The notes below the pieces were generated by a model. That model was not told the origin of the DNA and did no database searches. It worked only from the letters and a program-made list of their open reading frames with translations. The translations under genes were made by a program, and so were the position numbers. Shown here piece after piece: positions 54,928-62,309 of a stretch of DNA of 64,000 nt (positions are counted from its first letter, which is position 1; each line of letters opens with the position of its first letter). Source of the DNA: Roseobacter insulae (lineage in GTDB: Bacteria; Pseudomonadota; Alphaproteobacteria; Rhodobacterales; Rhodobacteraceae); the NCBI RefSeq assembly GCF_019375555.1, contig NZ_JAHXDN010000001.1, positions 1,207,236-1,271,235 of the forward strand. The letters are read 5' to 3'.

Positions 54928-55465
54928 GATTAAGCTAGGAAAAAGAGGCGTTGAACTTCAACTGGGCCCGCTTGAAGAACATCGCTACGGGCAGGAAATT
55001 CGAGATGCATTGGCAAATCGAGCGACTTCGCGAATTCAGCACGAACGCGTGGACGATTTGTCCTCCAACTTTGATAAGATCGTTTTTGTCGAAAGCCGAA
55101 AGGCGGGTACGTGGCAAGCCGCTCCCGACCCAGAAAACAAAACATTTTACATCGAGGTAAACCCTAACACGCGTCTGACAGGGACTGCGTCGGCCGGAGC
55201 GCTCAAACAGGCATTTGGAATAGATGCTGTAACAATTGAGCTTTCTGGTGGTAGCGTGTTATCGCACGAGCTCGATCACGAAACGAAAACCGTAAATGAA
55301 CTTTCCGCAGCTGCTAGGGACAATTACATTAGTGAGAACCCCGCCGCATTCGCAAGATTGGTTGAGTTTGTCGGCAACGAGAGTTTTGCGAGACAGGCAA
55401 TTAATTATGGTTTCGAAGAGCCCATCGCAGTCGCGCGCAAATGGCTACCGGCTTGCGGCCAATGA
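54920..55465 (+). CDS. Putative HExxH metallopeptidase, probably frameshifted
   Basis: A 181-residue ORF with no signal peptide. SGGSVLSHELDHETKTVNE contains HELDH, an HExxH zinc motif, near residue 115. The surrounding context (FYIEVNPNTR before, helix after) resembles M91-type or polymorphic-toxin metallopeptidases. The frame ends at 55465, but another frame over the same DNA continues with LAANEKQRIVTDFYQAIE up to 55586, which reads like the natural C terminus; a frameshift near 55440-55460 is likely. It overlaps the exported protein gene. Confidence 0.5.
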   Translation: MNEIKLGKRGVELQLGPLEEHRYGQEIRDALANRATSRIQHERVDDLSSNFDKIVFVESRKAGTWQAAPDPENKTFYIEVNPNTRLTGTASAGALKQAFGIDAVTIELSGGSVLSHELDHETKTVNELSAAARDNYISENPAAFARLVEFVGNESFARQAINYGFEEPIAVARKWLPACGQ

Positions 55466-56003
55466 AAAGCAAAGAATAGTCACGGATTTCTATCAAGCCA
55501 TCGAAAGCTTTATTAAAGGCCCATTAACAAAGTACACTGGGCCGGTCTCCAAATGCTTGGGCAATAGGAAACTTAAAACCTCCTGAGCCGATTTTAGTTG
55601 CGGAAGCTTCGAAGTGGTCGCCTTTCGAAGCGATTGGCGATGCCGTCCATTCAGCACTTACAGGCTTTGCGCGGCTTTTGGACCGCACGGTAGGGTCGGC
55701 GGCGGGCGAGCTTACCAGTGTTGAAGTCAGCGAGGGTGTTGCGGGAACAATTCATGATCCCGACATAAAGTCGCTTAAAGGAGCGGCCCGAGGGGAGCCG
55801 ACATTACCTTCGAATTGGGCGGCGGGAAAACCTACACCGGCGATTTCAAAAGCTATCAGCAGGACGTCTTGGGTAAGTCAGAGCATGAAGCTCATCAAGC
55901 ACTGAACGAAGAAAGGGGGTACTCAACGCGGTCCCGCACAGAACTGGAAGCCGCTTCCAGGATGACGTGATCTGAAGAACGGCAACAAGACTACACGTCA
56001 TCC
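55466..56003 (+). pseudogene. Degenerate coding fragments behind the HExxH gene
   Basis: No intact gene. Three readable pieces lie in different frames: LAANEKQRIVTDFYQ...CLGN (to 55586); PILVAEASKWSPFEAIGDAV...RLLDRTVGSAAGEL (about 55580-55740); and ITFELGGGKTYTGDFKSYQQ...RSRTELEAASRMT ending at 55970. The last looks like a genuine C terminus. A perfect 10-bp inverted repeat (GGATGACGTG 55960-55969; CACGTCATCC 55994-56003) closes the region, directly against the IS insertion site. It is probably the remains of a larger toxin-like gene. Confidence 0.5.
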
Positions 56004-56011
56004 TAAAAAAC
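56004..56011. repeat. Left target-site duplication of the IS element
   Basis: TAAAAAAC, immediately outside the left inverted repeat; the same eight bases occur at 58533-58540. Eight bp is the duplication length known for the IS1595 family. Confidence 0.93.
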
Positions 56012-56035
56012 GGCGATTGTATACTTGACAAACCC
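56012..56035 (+). repeat. Left terminal inverted repeat
   Basis: 24 bases beginning GGCGATTGTATA; pairs with 58509-58532 with one mismatch at position 13. Confidence 0.93.
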
Positions 56036-56080
56036 AAGTGAGATTCCTATCTATAACCCATAGAGTTAGAGGAAATCACA

Positions 56081-57046
56081 ATGTCTGTTCTGTCCGCCAA
56101 GTATATGCACGATGAAGCCGCTGCGTTTGAGCACGTCGAAGCGATGTTGTGGACCGATGGACCTGTCTGCCCTCACTGTGGCGTCGTGGACAGCGCCTAT
56201 CCCCTGACTGGTGTTCGCACCAAGGCCAGCAAGAAGAACCCGGAAGGCAAAGAGCGTCATGGTCTTTGGAAGTGCCGCGAGTGCCGCAAGCAGTTCACCG
56301 TCCGCAAGGGTACGATCTTTGAGGAAAGCCACCTGCCGCTGCACCTGTGGCTTCAAGCCATTCACCTGATGGTATCCAGCAAGAAAGGCATCAGCAGCCA
56401 CCAGCTTCACCGCGTTCTGGGCATCACCTACAAGTCTGCGTGGTTCCTGACACACCGCATCCGCGAGTGTATGCGTGACGGTGCGCTTGCCGGTTTTGGC
56501 GGCAATGGTGGCGTTGTAGAAGTTGACGAAACGTTCATCGGCAAGGAACCCGGCGTCACCAAAGCTAAGAACGCACGTGTCGGCTCTCACAAGATGAAGG
56601 TGCTGACCCTGGTAGATCGCGACACCAAGCGCGCCAAGTCTATCGTTGTGGACGACCTCAAGAAGTCCACGCTGGTCCCTATCCTGCAAGAGAACATCGC
56701 CCGCGAAGCGTATGTCATGACTGATGAAGCCCGCCAATATCAGGGTATCGGCGCTGGCAACGTGTTCGACGCGCACGGCTGGACCAACCACAGCGCTGGT
56801 GAGTATGTCAGTTACGAAGATAGCGAACTCCACACCAACACGGTTGAAGGCTTCTACAGCATCTTCAAGCGCGGCATGAAAGGTGTCTATCAGCACTGCG
56901 GAAAGCAGCACTTGCACCGGTATGCTGCGGAGTTTGACTTCCGCTACAACAACCGCTCCGCGAACGGTGTTGACGATGTGGAGCGCGGCCAGATTGCCTT
57001 AGTAAGTGCAAAGGGCAAGCGATTGTTCTACAATCAAGGAGCATGA
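56081..57046 (+). CDS. IS1595-family transposase (ISXO2-like)
   Basis: A 321-residue DDE/N-type transposase. The N-terminal zinc ribbon has CPHCG (44-48 region) and CRECRKQFTVRKGT. The catalytic domain starts with VEVDETFIGKEPG (first Asp), then TDEARQYQGIG (second) and ends HTNTVEGFYSIFKRGMKG, where the N/E residue completes the active site. The start is ATG 56081 after AGAGGAAA. Nothing suggests inactivation, so the element may still move. Confidence 0.93.
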   Translation: MSVLSAKYMHDEAAAFEHVEAMLWTDGPVCPHCGVVDSAYPLTGVRTKASKKNPEGKERHGLWKCRECRKQFTVRKGTIFEESHLPLHLWLQAIHLMVSSKKGISSHQLHRVLGITYKSAWFLTHRIRECMRDGALAGFGGNGGVVEVDETFIGKEPGVTKAKNARVGSHKMKVLTLVDRDTKRAKSIVVDDLKKSTLVPILQENIAREAYVMTDEARQYQGIGAGNVFDAHGWTNHSAGEYVSYEDSELHTNTVEGFYSIFKRGMKGVYQHCGKQHLHRYAAEFDFRYNNRSANGVDDVERGQIALVSAKGKRLFYNQGA

Positions 57047-57109
57047 GCGCGGGCTGGAAAACCCTACGGTGGGTGACTATGTAAACGCTCCGAACTGAGG
57101 CTCAACAAA

Positions 57110-57643
57110 GTGAATCTTGACAAGGAAAAACTAAAAAACCTTATCCACACGATTGCTTATGCGACTCGTGATCGAGATGGCTTTGGTCGCACTAAACTCT
57201 ACAAAGTCATGTGGTTTTTCGAGGCTAAGCAATACACGCTAGATGGCGTCCAATTCTCGGGTGCGAAATACGTTAGGGATACAAACGGTCCTCGATTGCA
57301 CAACTATGAAAGATGGTTTCAGGAGTTAGAGAGTGAAGGGCGGATACAGTGTTTTGATGAGCGCTACTACAACCGAACCATCAAGCGCGTGAAGGGCTTG
57401 CGCCCCCCGGAGCCTGGGCTTTTGAGCGAAAGCCAAGCCCAAAGCCTCAACTACTGGATCAAAGTAGTCGCTGACATGACTGCCGAAGAGGTGAGCGACC
57501 TTTCCCACGACTACGGATGGGAAATCGCTGAGCAAGGCGATTTTCTGCCTCTTTCTTCCATCCTAGCTGAAAGGATTCGAGACCCAGAGGGCGAAGAACT
57601 TGAGTGGGCCAAGAGAAGAGCCAGAGAGCTTGGCCTCCCTTAA
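57110..57643 (+). CDS. Panacea-domain (SocA/DUF4065-like) protein
   Basis: A 177-residue passenger protein. LKNLIHTIAYATRDRDGFGR then TKLYKVMWFFEAKQY and GAKYVRDTNGPRLHNYERWF form the Panacea (SocA/GepA-like) fold used by antitoxins and proteolytic adaptors. In Caulobacter, SocA sends toxin SocB to ClpXP. The start is GTG 57110. Its stop overlaps the next ATG by one base (TAATG), so the two are coupled, as in toxin-antitoxin pairs. It is transcribed in the same direction as the transposase. Confidence 0.82.
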   Translation: MNLDKEKLKNLIHTIAYATRDRDGFGRTKLYKVMWFFEAKQYTLDGVQFSGAKYVRDTNGPRLHNYERWFQELESEGRIQCFDERYYNRTIKRVKGLRPPEPGLLSESQAQSLNYWIKVVADMTAEEVSDLSHDYGWEIAEQGDFLPLSSILAERIRDPEGEELEWAKRRARELGLP

Positions 57644-57936
57644 TGAAAAGGCAGATAATTGAGCAGGAGGCGGTCAGACTTGCTTTAAATGAGGCCGAAG
57701 CGAATTGGGATAGAGCGAACGATGCCTGGGAGGCCGCAACGTGGGCAATGGCCCACGATCCAGGAGTCGGAACAGCCGCGACTGAAAGTGGTAAGACCAG
57801 ATCATTTGTATTCCAAGGGTCCGCTTCAAATGGCATGCCAAGTTTAACCGTTCTATACGAAGATCAAGACCCGTACTTGATAGTCCACGAGGTGAGTTTT
57901 TGGAGGCCAAAGAAATATGAGCAACAAACCCACTGA
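57643..57936 (+). CDS. Unknown 97-residue partner of the Panacea protein
   Basis: Starts with ATG 57643 in the upstream stop codon. The N-terminal half is helical and rich in Ala/Glu (EQEAVRLALNEAEANWDRAN); the C-terminal half is more beta-like (SFVFQGSASNGMPSLTVLYE). No known toxin family is recognised. Coupling to a Panacea gene makes it the first candidate for a toxin or client protein. It overlaps the next small ORF by 20 bases. Confidence 0.6.
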   Translation: MKRQIIEQEAVRLALNEAEANWDRANDAWEAATWAMAHDPGVGTAATESGKTRSFVFQGSASNGMPSLTVLYEDQDPYLIVHEVSFWRPKKYEQQTH

Positions 57937-58057
57937 GCAACTTGACCGCTTCAAAGAAGCCGCCCGCCAGCTAGAGACGGACGACGACGAAGCGAAGTTC
58001 AATGAAAATCTGCGCAAGCTGGTGAAGCAGAAGCCAGACGACAAGAGGGATGATTGA
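57917..58057 (+). CDS. Small charged protein, 46 residues
   Basis: ATG 57917 to TGA 58057. The sequence starts MSNKPTEQLDRFKEAARQLE and is very acidic and basic (DDDEAKFNENLRKLVKQKP), a probable helix. AGGCCAAAGA lies upstream. It overlaps the 97-residue ORF by 20 bases and continues the passenger unit. I do not know its role; similar tiny helical proteins are common in alphaproteobacteria. Confidence 0.55.
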   Translation: MSNKPTEQLDRFKEAARQLETDDDEAKFNENLRKLVKQKPDDKRDD

Positions 58058-58096
58058 GGTATTGAGTTACCTCCTTCTTTGGGGTGCCATATTACC

Positions 58097-58270
58097 ATGA
58101 AATTGCATCTCAATGACTTTGGGCTGACCCTTGAGCCGGAAACAAGTGACGAGCAGCGGCTAGCTGAAGGCCTAGCTGGTGATCGCGTTGCTCTTAACCG
58201 GCTAGAGTCGACTCTAGCCACTCATTCACGTCCTTCGGACCGCGACCAGAATACGGCTTTGACAAACTGA
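58097..58270 (+). CDS. Possible small ORF, 57 residues
   Basis: ATG 58097 opens MKLHLNDFGLTLEPETSDEQ; the first 35 codons read like protein. The last 25 codons overlap the Cas2-like gene on the other strand and run through a perfect palindrome at 58200-58219, so the end may be accidental or the product of a rearrangement. Low certainty. Confidence 0.35.
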   Translation: MKLHLNDFGLTLEPETSDEQRLAEGLAGDRVALNRLESTLATHSRPSDRDQNTALTN

Positions 58271-58463
58271 TAATGTAAAGGTTGTCATTACTGTCTATGT
58301 GCTCCTTGAGTTTATTGAAGACTTGCGACGGCGTTTCCGAAGTTTCGACAGTGTATGAGCTTTCGGATAGTTTTGCCCAACTTTCATAAGCCTTGATATC
58401 TTTTAAGATGTTTGGCCGCGTAGTCTCTTTGTTCAGATCGTACGTAACAATGTAGCAGGCCAT
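58194..58463 (-). CDS. Cas2/VapD-fold-like protein (SinR family type)
   Basis: An 89-residue protein on the strand opposite to the transposase. ACYIVTYDLNKE at the N terminus is the beta-1 with catalytic-type Asp of Cas2-like ferredoxin folds; KLSESSYTVETSETPSQVFN and NDNLYIISLSKPYSGRG are the second and third strands. Cas2-fold relatives include VapD and small toxin-like nucleases. AGGGGA precedes the start. No CRISPR array or Cas1 is near, so it is not part of CRISPR adaptation. Confidence 0.72.
   Translation of the reverse strand: MACYIVTYDLNKETTRPNILKDIKAYESWAKLSESSYTVETSETPSQVFNKLKEHIDSNDNLYIISLSKPYSGRGPKDVNEWLESTLAG
58200..58219. repeat. Perfect 20-bp palindrome at the tail of the Cas2-like gene
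   Basis: GGCTAGAGTC followed by its exact complement. It covers the last codons of the Cas2-like gene and the convergent small ORF. It has no T tract but could form a stem in either RNA. Confidence 0.6.
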
Positions 58464-58508
58464 ATCTCGAATCCCCTTAAACTAGAACTCAAGCCTATCT
58501 CACACTGC

Positions 58509-58532
58509 GGGTTTGTCAAATATACAATCGCC
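58509..58532 (-). repeat. Right terminal inverted repeat
   Basis: 24 bases, the complement of the left end with one mismatch; the outer bases are CGCC at 58529-58532. Confidence 0.93.
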
Positions 58533-58540
58533 TAAAAAAC
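58533..58540. repeat. Right target-site duplication
   Basis: TAAAAAAC, identical to 56004-56011. Confidence 0.93.
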
Positions 58541-58573
58541 GGACAACAGCAGCGGCAGCGAGGGGGGCAGGGT

Positions 58574-59668
58574 ATGAGCGCGTCGGTTGCTGACCGATGG
58601 CACGACCTCCGTGATGCGTCGCTTGAAACATCCGTGCGCTCCAGCGACTGGACCGGCATTTTCACTGCGATGTCGAAGTCCTTCACGCTGTTCTTGCAAT
58701 CGGCAATGCTGGCGCTAGGCGCGTATCTGGTGCTGCAGGGTGAAGTCACCGCCGGGGCGATGATTGTCAGCTCGATCCTGATGGGTCGGGCGCTGGCACC
58801 GGTGCAACAGGCCCTGGGGCAATAAGGACTGGTACAACGTGCGCGCGGCGCCTGGTCTTCTCTGGGCAATTTGCTGGACAAAACGCCGCTTCTGCCCGCG
58901 GCCCATGCCCTGCCACAGCCGCATGCCAATATCTCCGTTGCGGGTGTCTCTGTCGTGGCTCCGGGGGCGAAGTTTCCCACGCTGAATGGCGTATCCTTTT
59001 ATTTGGGAGAGGGGGAGGCCTTGGGCGTGATCGGCAAAAGCGGTTCAGGCAAAACGACGCTGGCCAGAACCCTTCTTGGTCTCACCCCGGTCGCCGCGGG
59101 TGAAGTTCGTTTCGGCGGGGCGACGCTGGATCAGTATGACCCGGACGCTTTGGGGTCCTACATCGGCTACCTGCCGCAGAATGTTGTGCTGTTCTCCGGT
59201 ACCATCGCCGAGAACATTGCGCGCATGTCAACGCAACCAGATGACGCGAAGGTCGTGGAGGCCGCCAGGCGCGCAAACGCGCACGACATCATCCTCTCAC
59301 TCCCCGATGGGTACAAAACAGTTGTCCATGGTGATGACGGGCAGCTTTCGGGTGGGCAGCGTCAGCGTATCGCGCTCGCGCGGGCGTTCTACGGCGATCC
59401 GGTTCTGCTGATCCTCGATGAGCCCAATTCGGCGCTGGACAGTGATGGCTCAACCGCCCTGAACCTCGCAGTACGTGAATTCAAGGCGGCAGGTCGCGCG
59501 GTTGTGATCATGACCCACCGCCCGTCGGCGATTTCGGAATGTGACCGCTTGCTGGTCATCGAGGCTGGGCGGATCAAGGCGGACGGGCCGCGTGACGAGG
59601 TGCTCAAATCCATGGTGAGCAATGTGGACTCCATCAAGAAATCTCTTGCAGAAGCCAAAACGTCATGA
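58574..59668 (+). pseudogene. Type I secretion ABC transporter, broken
   Basis: Remains of a PrsD/HlyB-like permease-ATPase. The readable frame begins near 58571 (GMSASVADRWHDLRD) in the last membrane domain part; the first several hundred codons are missing, and IS-flanking DNA takes their place. An in-frame TAA at 58823-58825 follows PVQQALGQ. The same frame then resumes (QRARGAWSSLGN), and the ATPase domain is complete: IGKSGSGKTTLARTL (Walker A), LSGGQRQRIALARAF, LLILDEPNSALDS and a switch His in MTHRPS. The ATPase half alone could still be translated (ATG 58871), but export function is lost. Confidence 0.85.
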
Positions 59669-60535
59669 GCGGCGCGTCCCGCAAGCCGCGCAGATGGAAA
59701 GCAACGGGCCCATTGCTGGTTGGAATGAGCGCACTGCTGGTGCTGGTGGGTGTTCTTGGCGTGTGGGCCGTTCAGGCGCGGATCGCTGGTGCCGTGATTG
59801 CGTCGGGCATGATCCAGGTAGAATCCAATCGGCAGGTCTTGCAGCATCCGCAGGGGGGCGTTGTCGGCGCGCTGCTGGTGAAAGACGGTGACGCGGTCTC
59901 CGCAGGCGAAGTTGTGCTGCAATTTGATGACACGCAATTGCGCTCGGAGCTTGCCATCATTGAGGGGCAGCTCTTTGAGATCCTCGCGCGCAAGGCCCGC
60001 CTGCAGGCGGAACGGGATGGTCTGGACGCGCTTGCGATCTTGGCTGATTTGCAGGAGGAAGCAGCACAGGATGTCGCCGTCCAGGCCCTGATTGACGGGC
60101 AGGCCCGGCTTTTTGACGCCCGCGCGGCGTCCTTGCGCCAAAGCTCTGAACAGATCGTCGAACAGATTGCCCAGGCCGAGAACCAGATCGACGGGGCCAC
60201 GGCCCAGCTTTCCGCGCTCGAAACGCAAAGGGTTCTGATCGAAGCTGAATTGGGGGATGCGCAATCGCTGCTCGAAAAGGGGCTCGCTGACGCCGGAAGT
60301 GGTCGGACGGGTCACCAAGCTCTCTGCGGATGTGCTCACCGACGAAAGCACAGGCCTGTCATATTACCAGGTCGAGCTTGTCCCCGCGGAAGGCGAAATG
60401 GAAAAGCTGGGCGGGCAGGTTCTGCTCCCCGGCATGCCGGTCGATGCGTTCATCAAAACCGCAGAGCGTTCGCCGCTCAGCTACCTCGCCAAGCCCCTCA
60501 CCGACTACTTCACAAAAGCCTTCAGGGAGGAATGA
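59665..60535 (+). pseudogene. Type I secretion membrane fusion protein, internal deletion
   Basis: HlyD/PrsE-type adaptor. It starts ATG 59665 in the ABC stop (ATGA). The N-terminal part is normal: TM near 16-35 (LLVGMSALLVLVGVLGVWAV), QVLQHPQGGVVGALLVKDGD and a coiled coil up to about residue 205. Near 60285-60295 the frame changes abruptly into the C-terminal part TPEVVGRVTKLSADVLTDES ... PGMPVDAFIKTAERSPLSYL ... YFTKAFREE, ending TGA 60535. Some 140-150 residues of middle sequence are lacking compared with the family's usual 430 or so. A deletion with frameshift fits. Confidence 0.88.
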
Positions 60536-60824
60536 GGCCTGCACCGAAAAGAGCGGTAACAGGGGCAACCGGCGCTGGGGGAAGTTGCGGGAAAGTCAAG
60601 GAATCCCGGTTCGGTTTGACGAGGCCGGTTGCAGAGAAGGGGTGAATTCTGATCCATGATTTGCCAGAGCTTTAAACAGCCGGTTCTGTGACTTAGGCTG
60701 CAACACAGCGAAGAACTCGCCGAATGTGAGAACACCTTCTGCGTCAGCGAAACACGTTAGTGCAAACCTCTGGTTTCGTCATGGTTTCGGACATCATGGA
60801 AGTGTCAAGACTGCCCGAGTCACG

Positions 60825-60983
60825 CCGACCAAACCGGGCGCGCGCCGGCCCGGTCCGACCGTCTGGCGCTTTGGCATCGGTGCGTGCCCGCTGAAACAGC
60901 GGATGTGTTATCGCAGCCATGAAGCGTCTCGCTCACCTGTTGCAGCGCCAGTTCCCGGTCAGGCGCGCGCCCGGTTTGGTCGG
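60825..60983. repeat. Long inverted repeat
   Basis: 22 bases at 60825-60846 (CCGACCAAACCGGGCGCGCG...) pair perfectly with 60962-60983. Shorter inner pairings (TGGCGCT with AGCGCCA) extend the symmetry, with 115 bases between the arms. It could be a MITE-like remnant, a cruciform or a structured RNA. No target duplication is evident. Confidence 0.7.
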
Positions 60984-61109
60984 GAGAGGTGGCAAACCGA
61001 AGATTCCCGTCTCTGCGCTTGACCCCAGGGGCGTGCTCCCCTAATAGACCCCATCGGCAAGGCCCCGGATTCGTCCGGGGCTTCGTTGTTGTCCTAACGG
61101 GCATCCAAG

Positions 61110-61136
61110 TTGGGCACCTACGGGGGCCTTTATACC
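61110..61136 (+). promoter_or_regulatory. Possible promoter for rplB
   Basis: TTGGGC (61110-61115) and TATACC (61131-61136) with a short 15-base spacer. Because the S10 operon is interrupted, rplB needs a promoter; this is the best visible one. Confidence 0.3.
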
Positions 61137-61181
61137 ATAGGCGCCTCACCGCGCCGTACAGCAAAACGGAAGACAGACAAC

Positions 61182-62024
61182 ATGGCACTCAAGTCGTACA
61201 AACCGACGACGCCGGGCCAGCGTGGGCTGGTACTGATCGACCGTTCGGAGCTCTGGAAAGGCCGCCCGGTCAAAGCCCTCACAGAAGGCTTGACCAAGAA
61301 CGGCGGACGGAACAACACCGGACGGATCACGATGCGCCGCAAAGGCGGCGGGGCCAAGCGCCTCTACCGGATCGTCGACTTCAAACGGAACAAGATGGAT
61401 GTGTCGGCCACGGTCGAGCGCATCGAATATGACCCCAACCGCACAGCCTTCATCGCGCTCGTGAAATACGAAGACGGTGAGCAGGCCTACATCCTGGCGC
61501 CGCAGCGCCTCGCGGTGGGCGATACCGTGGTTGCGTCGCAGAAAGCAGACATCAAGCCCGGCAACGCGATGCCCTTCTCGGGCATGCCCATCGGCACAAT
61601 CGTGCACAACATCGAGATGAAGCCCGGCAAAGGCGGTCAGATCGCCCGCGCCGCTGGCACCTACGCCCAGTTTGTGGGCCGTGATGGTGGCTACGCTCAG
61701 ATCCGTCTGAGCTCTGGCGAGCTGCGTCTGGTGCGTCAGGAATGCATGGCCACTGTTGGTGCCGTCAGCAACCCCGACAACTCCAACCAGAACTACGGTA
61801 AAGCGGGCCGCATGCGTCACAAGGGCATCCGCCCGTCTGTGCGTGGTGTCGTGATGAACCCGATCGACCACCCGCATGGTGGTGGTGAAGGCCGGACCTC
61901 TGGTGGTCGTCACCCGGTCACCCCTTGGGGCAAGCCGACAAAGGGTGCAAAGACCCGGAACAAGAAAAAAGCGTCCAGCAAGCTCATCCTGCGCTCGCGG
62001 CACGCCAAGAAGAAGGGGCGCTAA
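61182..62024 (+). CDS. rplB: 50S ribosomal protein L2
   Basis: L2, 280 residues, needed for peptidyl transfer. The start is ATG 61182 ([20 protein letters not shown]) after GGAAGA; the open frame to 61110 runs into the promoter region. It contains [20 protein letters not shown] and the catalytic-type His in [20 protein letters not shown]. First gene of the second half of the split S10 operon. Confidence 0.98.
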   Translation: MALKSYKPTTPGQRGLVLIDRSELWKGRPVKALTEGLTKNGGRNNTGRITMRRKGGGAKRLYRIVDFKRNKMDVSATVERIEYDPNRTAFIALVKYEDGEQAYILAPQRLAVGDTVVASQKADIKPGNAMPFSGMPIGTIVHNIEMKPGKGGQIARAAGTYAQFVGRDGGYAQIRLSSGELRLVRQECMATVGAVSNPDNSNQNYGKAGRMRHKGIRPSVRGVVMNPIDHPHGGGEGRTSGGRHPVTPWGKPTKGAKTRNKKKASSKLILRSRHAKKKGR

Positions 62025-62027
62025 TAT

Positions 62028-62306
62028 ATGGCACGCTCTGTTTGGAAAGGCCCTTTTGTCGACTCTTACGTGTTGAAAAAGGCCGAGGCGTCCCGCGAAA
62101 GCGGCCGCAACGAAGTGATCAAGATCTGGTCGCGCCGCTCTACAATCCTGCCCCAGTTCGTGGGCCTGACGTTCGGCGTCTACAACGGTCACAAGCACAT
62201 CCCTGTTAACGTCAGCGAAGACATGATCGGTCAGAAGTTCGGTGAGTATTCGCCGACACGGACCTACTACGGTCATGCCGCCGACAAAAAAGCGAAGCGG
62301 AAGTAA
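62028..62306 (+). CDS. rpsS: 30S ribosomal protein S19
   Basis: S19, 92 residues: [40 protein letters not shown] and [20 protein letters not shown]. Three bases after rplB; three before rplV. Confidence 0.99.
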   Translation: MARSVWKGPFVDSYVLKKAEASRESGRNEVIKIWSRRSTILPQFVGLTFGVYNGHKHIPVNVSEDMIGQKFGEYSPTRTYYGHAADKKAKRK

Positions 62307-62309
62307 GCC

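Larger units (their letters stand above)
56012..58532 (+). mobile_element. Complete IS1595-family element with passenger genes
   Basis: A 2521-bp element. The left end starts GGCGATTGTATACTTGACAA (56012) and the right end (58509-58532), read from outside, starts GGCGATTGTATATTTGACAA; the two 24-bp ends differ by one base. Identical 8-bp duplications flank it. Besides the ISXO2-type transposase it carries a Panacea/SocA-like gene, a 97-codon partner, one or two very small ORFs and a Cas2-fold-like gene on the other strand. Passenger genes are known in some IS1595 groups, and the element looks intact. Confidence 0.92.
60536..61181. other. Non-coding region before rplB
   Basis: 646 bases with no convincing gene. 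It holds a long inverted repeat (60825-60983), a GC-rich stem without strong T tract (GCCCCGG with CCGGGGC, about 61062-61081) and a possible promoter (61110-61136). A minus-strand frame at 60505-60735 has no ribosome binding site and no recognisable content. Confidence 0.55.

Noticed and set aside
58194..58463. CRISPR-Cas locus
   Set aside because: Only a Cas2-fold-like protein is present; there is no Cas1, effector or spaced repeat array in the window.
60505..60735. Minus-strand frame of 76 codons after the secretion pseudogenes
   Set aside because: Cys/Ser/Pro-rich, partly antisense to the pseudogene; no recognisable domain.
60726..61022. Plus-strand frame of 98 codons before rplB
   Set aside because: It lies through the long inverted repeat, is Arg/Pro-rich and has no start signal.
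53170..61181. Prophage or integrative element covering the whole island
   Set aside because: No integrase, attachment-site repeats at rplW/rplB, phage structural or replication genes; the contents look like separate insertions and decay.
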